Positions 6,422 to 6,971 of a stretch of DNA of 6,971 bases are shown here, in pieces. This DNA comes from an uncultured Hyphomicrobiales bacterium (GTDB lineage Bacteria; Pseudomonadota; Alphaproteobacteria; Rhizobiales; Beijerinckiaceae), in assembly GCA_903932565.1 (NCBI GenBank), contig CAIZGQ010000624.1, positions 1-6,971 on the forward strand, written 5' to 3'. Under the pieces are notes generated by a model that was not told the origin of the DNA, did no database searches, and saw nothing but the letters and a program-made list of their open reading frames with translations. The position numbers and the translations under genes were made by a program. Positions within the stretch are counted from its first letter, which is position 1. The number at the start of each line of letters is the position of its first letter.

Positions 6422-6971
6422 TCATTGCCGCGTCGCACTGACGCGCCAGATGGTACCGTTGGCATCCTCGCAAACAAGCAGTGCACCATCTTTGTCCACG
6501 GCCACGCCCACCGGGCGCCCCCAAACCGATGTATCGCTCGAAACGAACCCGGTCAGAAAGTCTTCGTATTCACCTGTCGGCTGGCCATTTTTGAATACGA
6601 TGCGCACAACCTTGTAACCCGTCCGCTTGGCCCGGTTCCAGGAGCCGTGAAGCGTCACAAAGGCATTGCCGCGAAAATCAGCCGGGAACGTGTCAGCACC
6701 GTAGAAGACGATCTGCAGCGGGGCTGAATGGGGCTGGAAAAGCACATCCGGCACTTTGACGTGCTGCGCCAAATCCGGACGCTGCCCGCGCAGACGCGGA
6801 TCCTCGTGCGCACCAATATAGTACCAGGGCCAGCCAAAAAACTGTCCGGCGTGGACGCGGGTCGCATAATCGGGCGGCAAATCATCTCCAAGCAGGTCGC
6901 GCTCGTTGACCGCACACCACAGATCGCCGCTTTTTGGCTCGATGGTGAGCCCCGCGCAATTGCGAAGGCCC
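6422..6971 (-). CDS. PQQ-dependent glucose/sorbosone dehydrogenase-like protein, C-terminal part (start lies beyond the right edge)
   Basis: The last 182 codons of a six-bladed beta-propeller protein of the GDH/sorbosone dehydrogenase family (GSDH, YliI-like) are visible. Such proteins use pyrroloquinoline quinone to oxidise aldoses or related sugars, usually in the periplasm. Recognisable stretches are GLRNCAGLTIEP at the visible N-terminal end, DLWCAVNERDLLGDDLPPDY, the aromatic FFGWPWYYIG, HSAPLQIVFY, GSWNRAKRTGY, and near the end WGRPVGVAVDKDGALLVCED followed by GTIWRV. The closing blade motif with GRPVG and a final Asp-rich strand is usual for the family. The N-terminal signal peptide and catalytic histidine region are outside the window, so PQQ dependence and substrate cannot be judged. 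Many members are annotated as L-sorbosone dehydrogenase without evidence for that substrate. No terminator separates it from the convergent small gene. Confidence 0.88.
   Translation of the reverse strand, partial: GLRNCAGLTIEPKSGDLWCAVNERDLLGDDLPPDYATRVHAGQFFGWPWYYIGAHEDPRLRGQRPDLAQHVKVPDVLFQPHSAPLQIVFYGADTFPADFRGNAFVTLHGSWNRAKRTGYKVVRIVFKNGQPTGEYEDFLTGFVSSDTSVWGRPVGVAVDKDGALLVCEDANGTIWRVSATRQ

Noticed and set aside
5910..6524. A 204-codon minus-strand open frame just upstream of and in frame with ccmC, including a possible 46-codon version from ATG 6050
   Set aside because: Most of it is antisense to the small plus-strand gene and the end of the dehydrogenase gene. The composition is not protein-like, the 46-codon version has no ribosome binding site, and a TAA separates it from ccmC. 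It is not an N-terminal extension of CcmC.

Overview
The window looks like chromosomal DNA from an alphaproteobacterium, most likely of the Rhizobiales (Hyphomicrobiales). The grounds are the moderately high GC content, the IF2 N-terminal motif, a two-domain YlxR protein and a 533-residue NusA with an extended C-terminus. No finer placement is possible from the sequence alone. Nearly everything is housekeeping and almost all of it lies on the minus strand, so in gene order it reads from high to low coordinates.

Region 1 (about 4304 down to 1, minus strand) is the classical rimP-nusA-ylxR-infB translation/transcription operon. It holds the ribosome maturation factor RimP, the transcription factor NusA, a YlxR RNA-binding protein with a C-terminal L7Ae-like domain, and the first 280 residues of initiation factor IF2, cut by the window edge. 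A leader of roughly 160 nt precedes rimP and contains a good hairpin followed by a short T-run, which suggests attenuation or NusA-linked autoregulation.

Region 2 (5900 down to 4336, minus strand) is a compact cytochrome c maturation block, ccmC-ccmD-ccmG, with short gaps or overlaps between genes. CcmC and CcmD deliver haem to CcmE. CcmG is the membrane-tethered thioredoxin that reduces apocytochrome c. The usual upstream ccmA and ccmB genes are not present here. ccmG lies only 222 bp upstream of rimP on the same strand.

Region 3 (5901 to 6971) has a 237-bp gap between diverging genes, then a 93-codon plus-strand gene for a small uncharacterised protein. That gene is convergent, with only 2 bp between stop codons, with the C-terminal part of a minus-strand gene for a PQQ-dependent glucose/sorbosone dehydrogenase-like protein that runs off the right edge.

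No mobile elements, tRNAs, rRNAs, CRISPR arrays or phage genes were seen. I found no convincing new biological system. The points most worth a second look are the rimP leader hairpin, the ccm cluster without ccmAB joined to the rimP operon, and the small uncharacterised gene.
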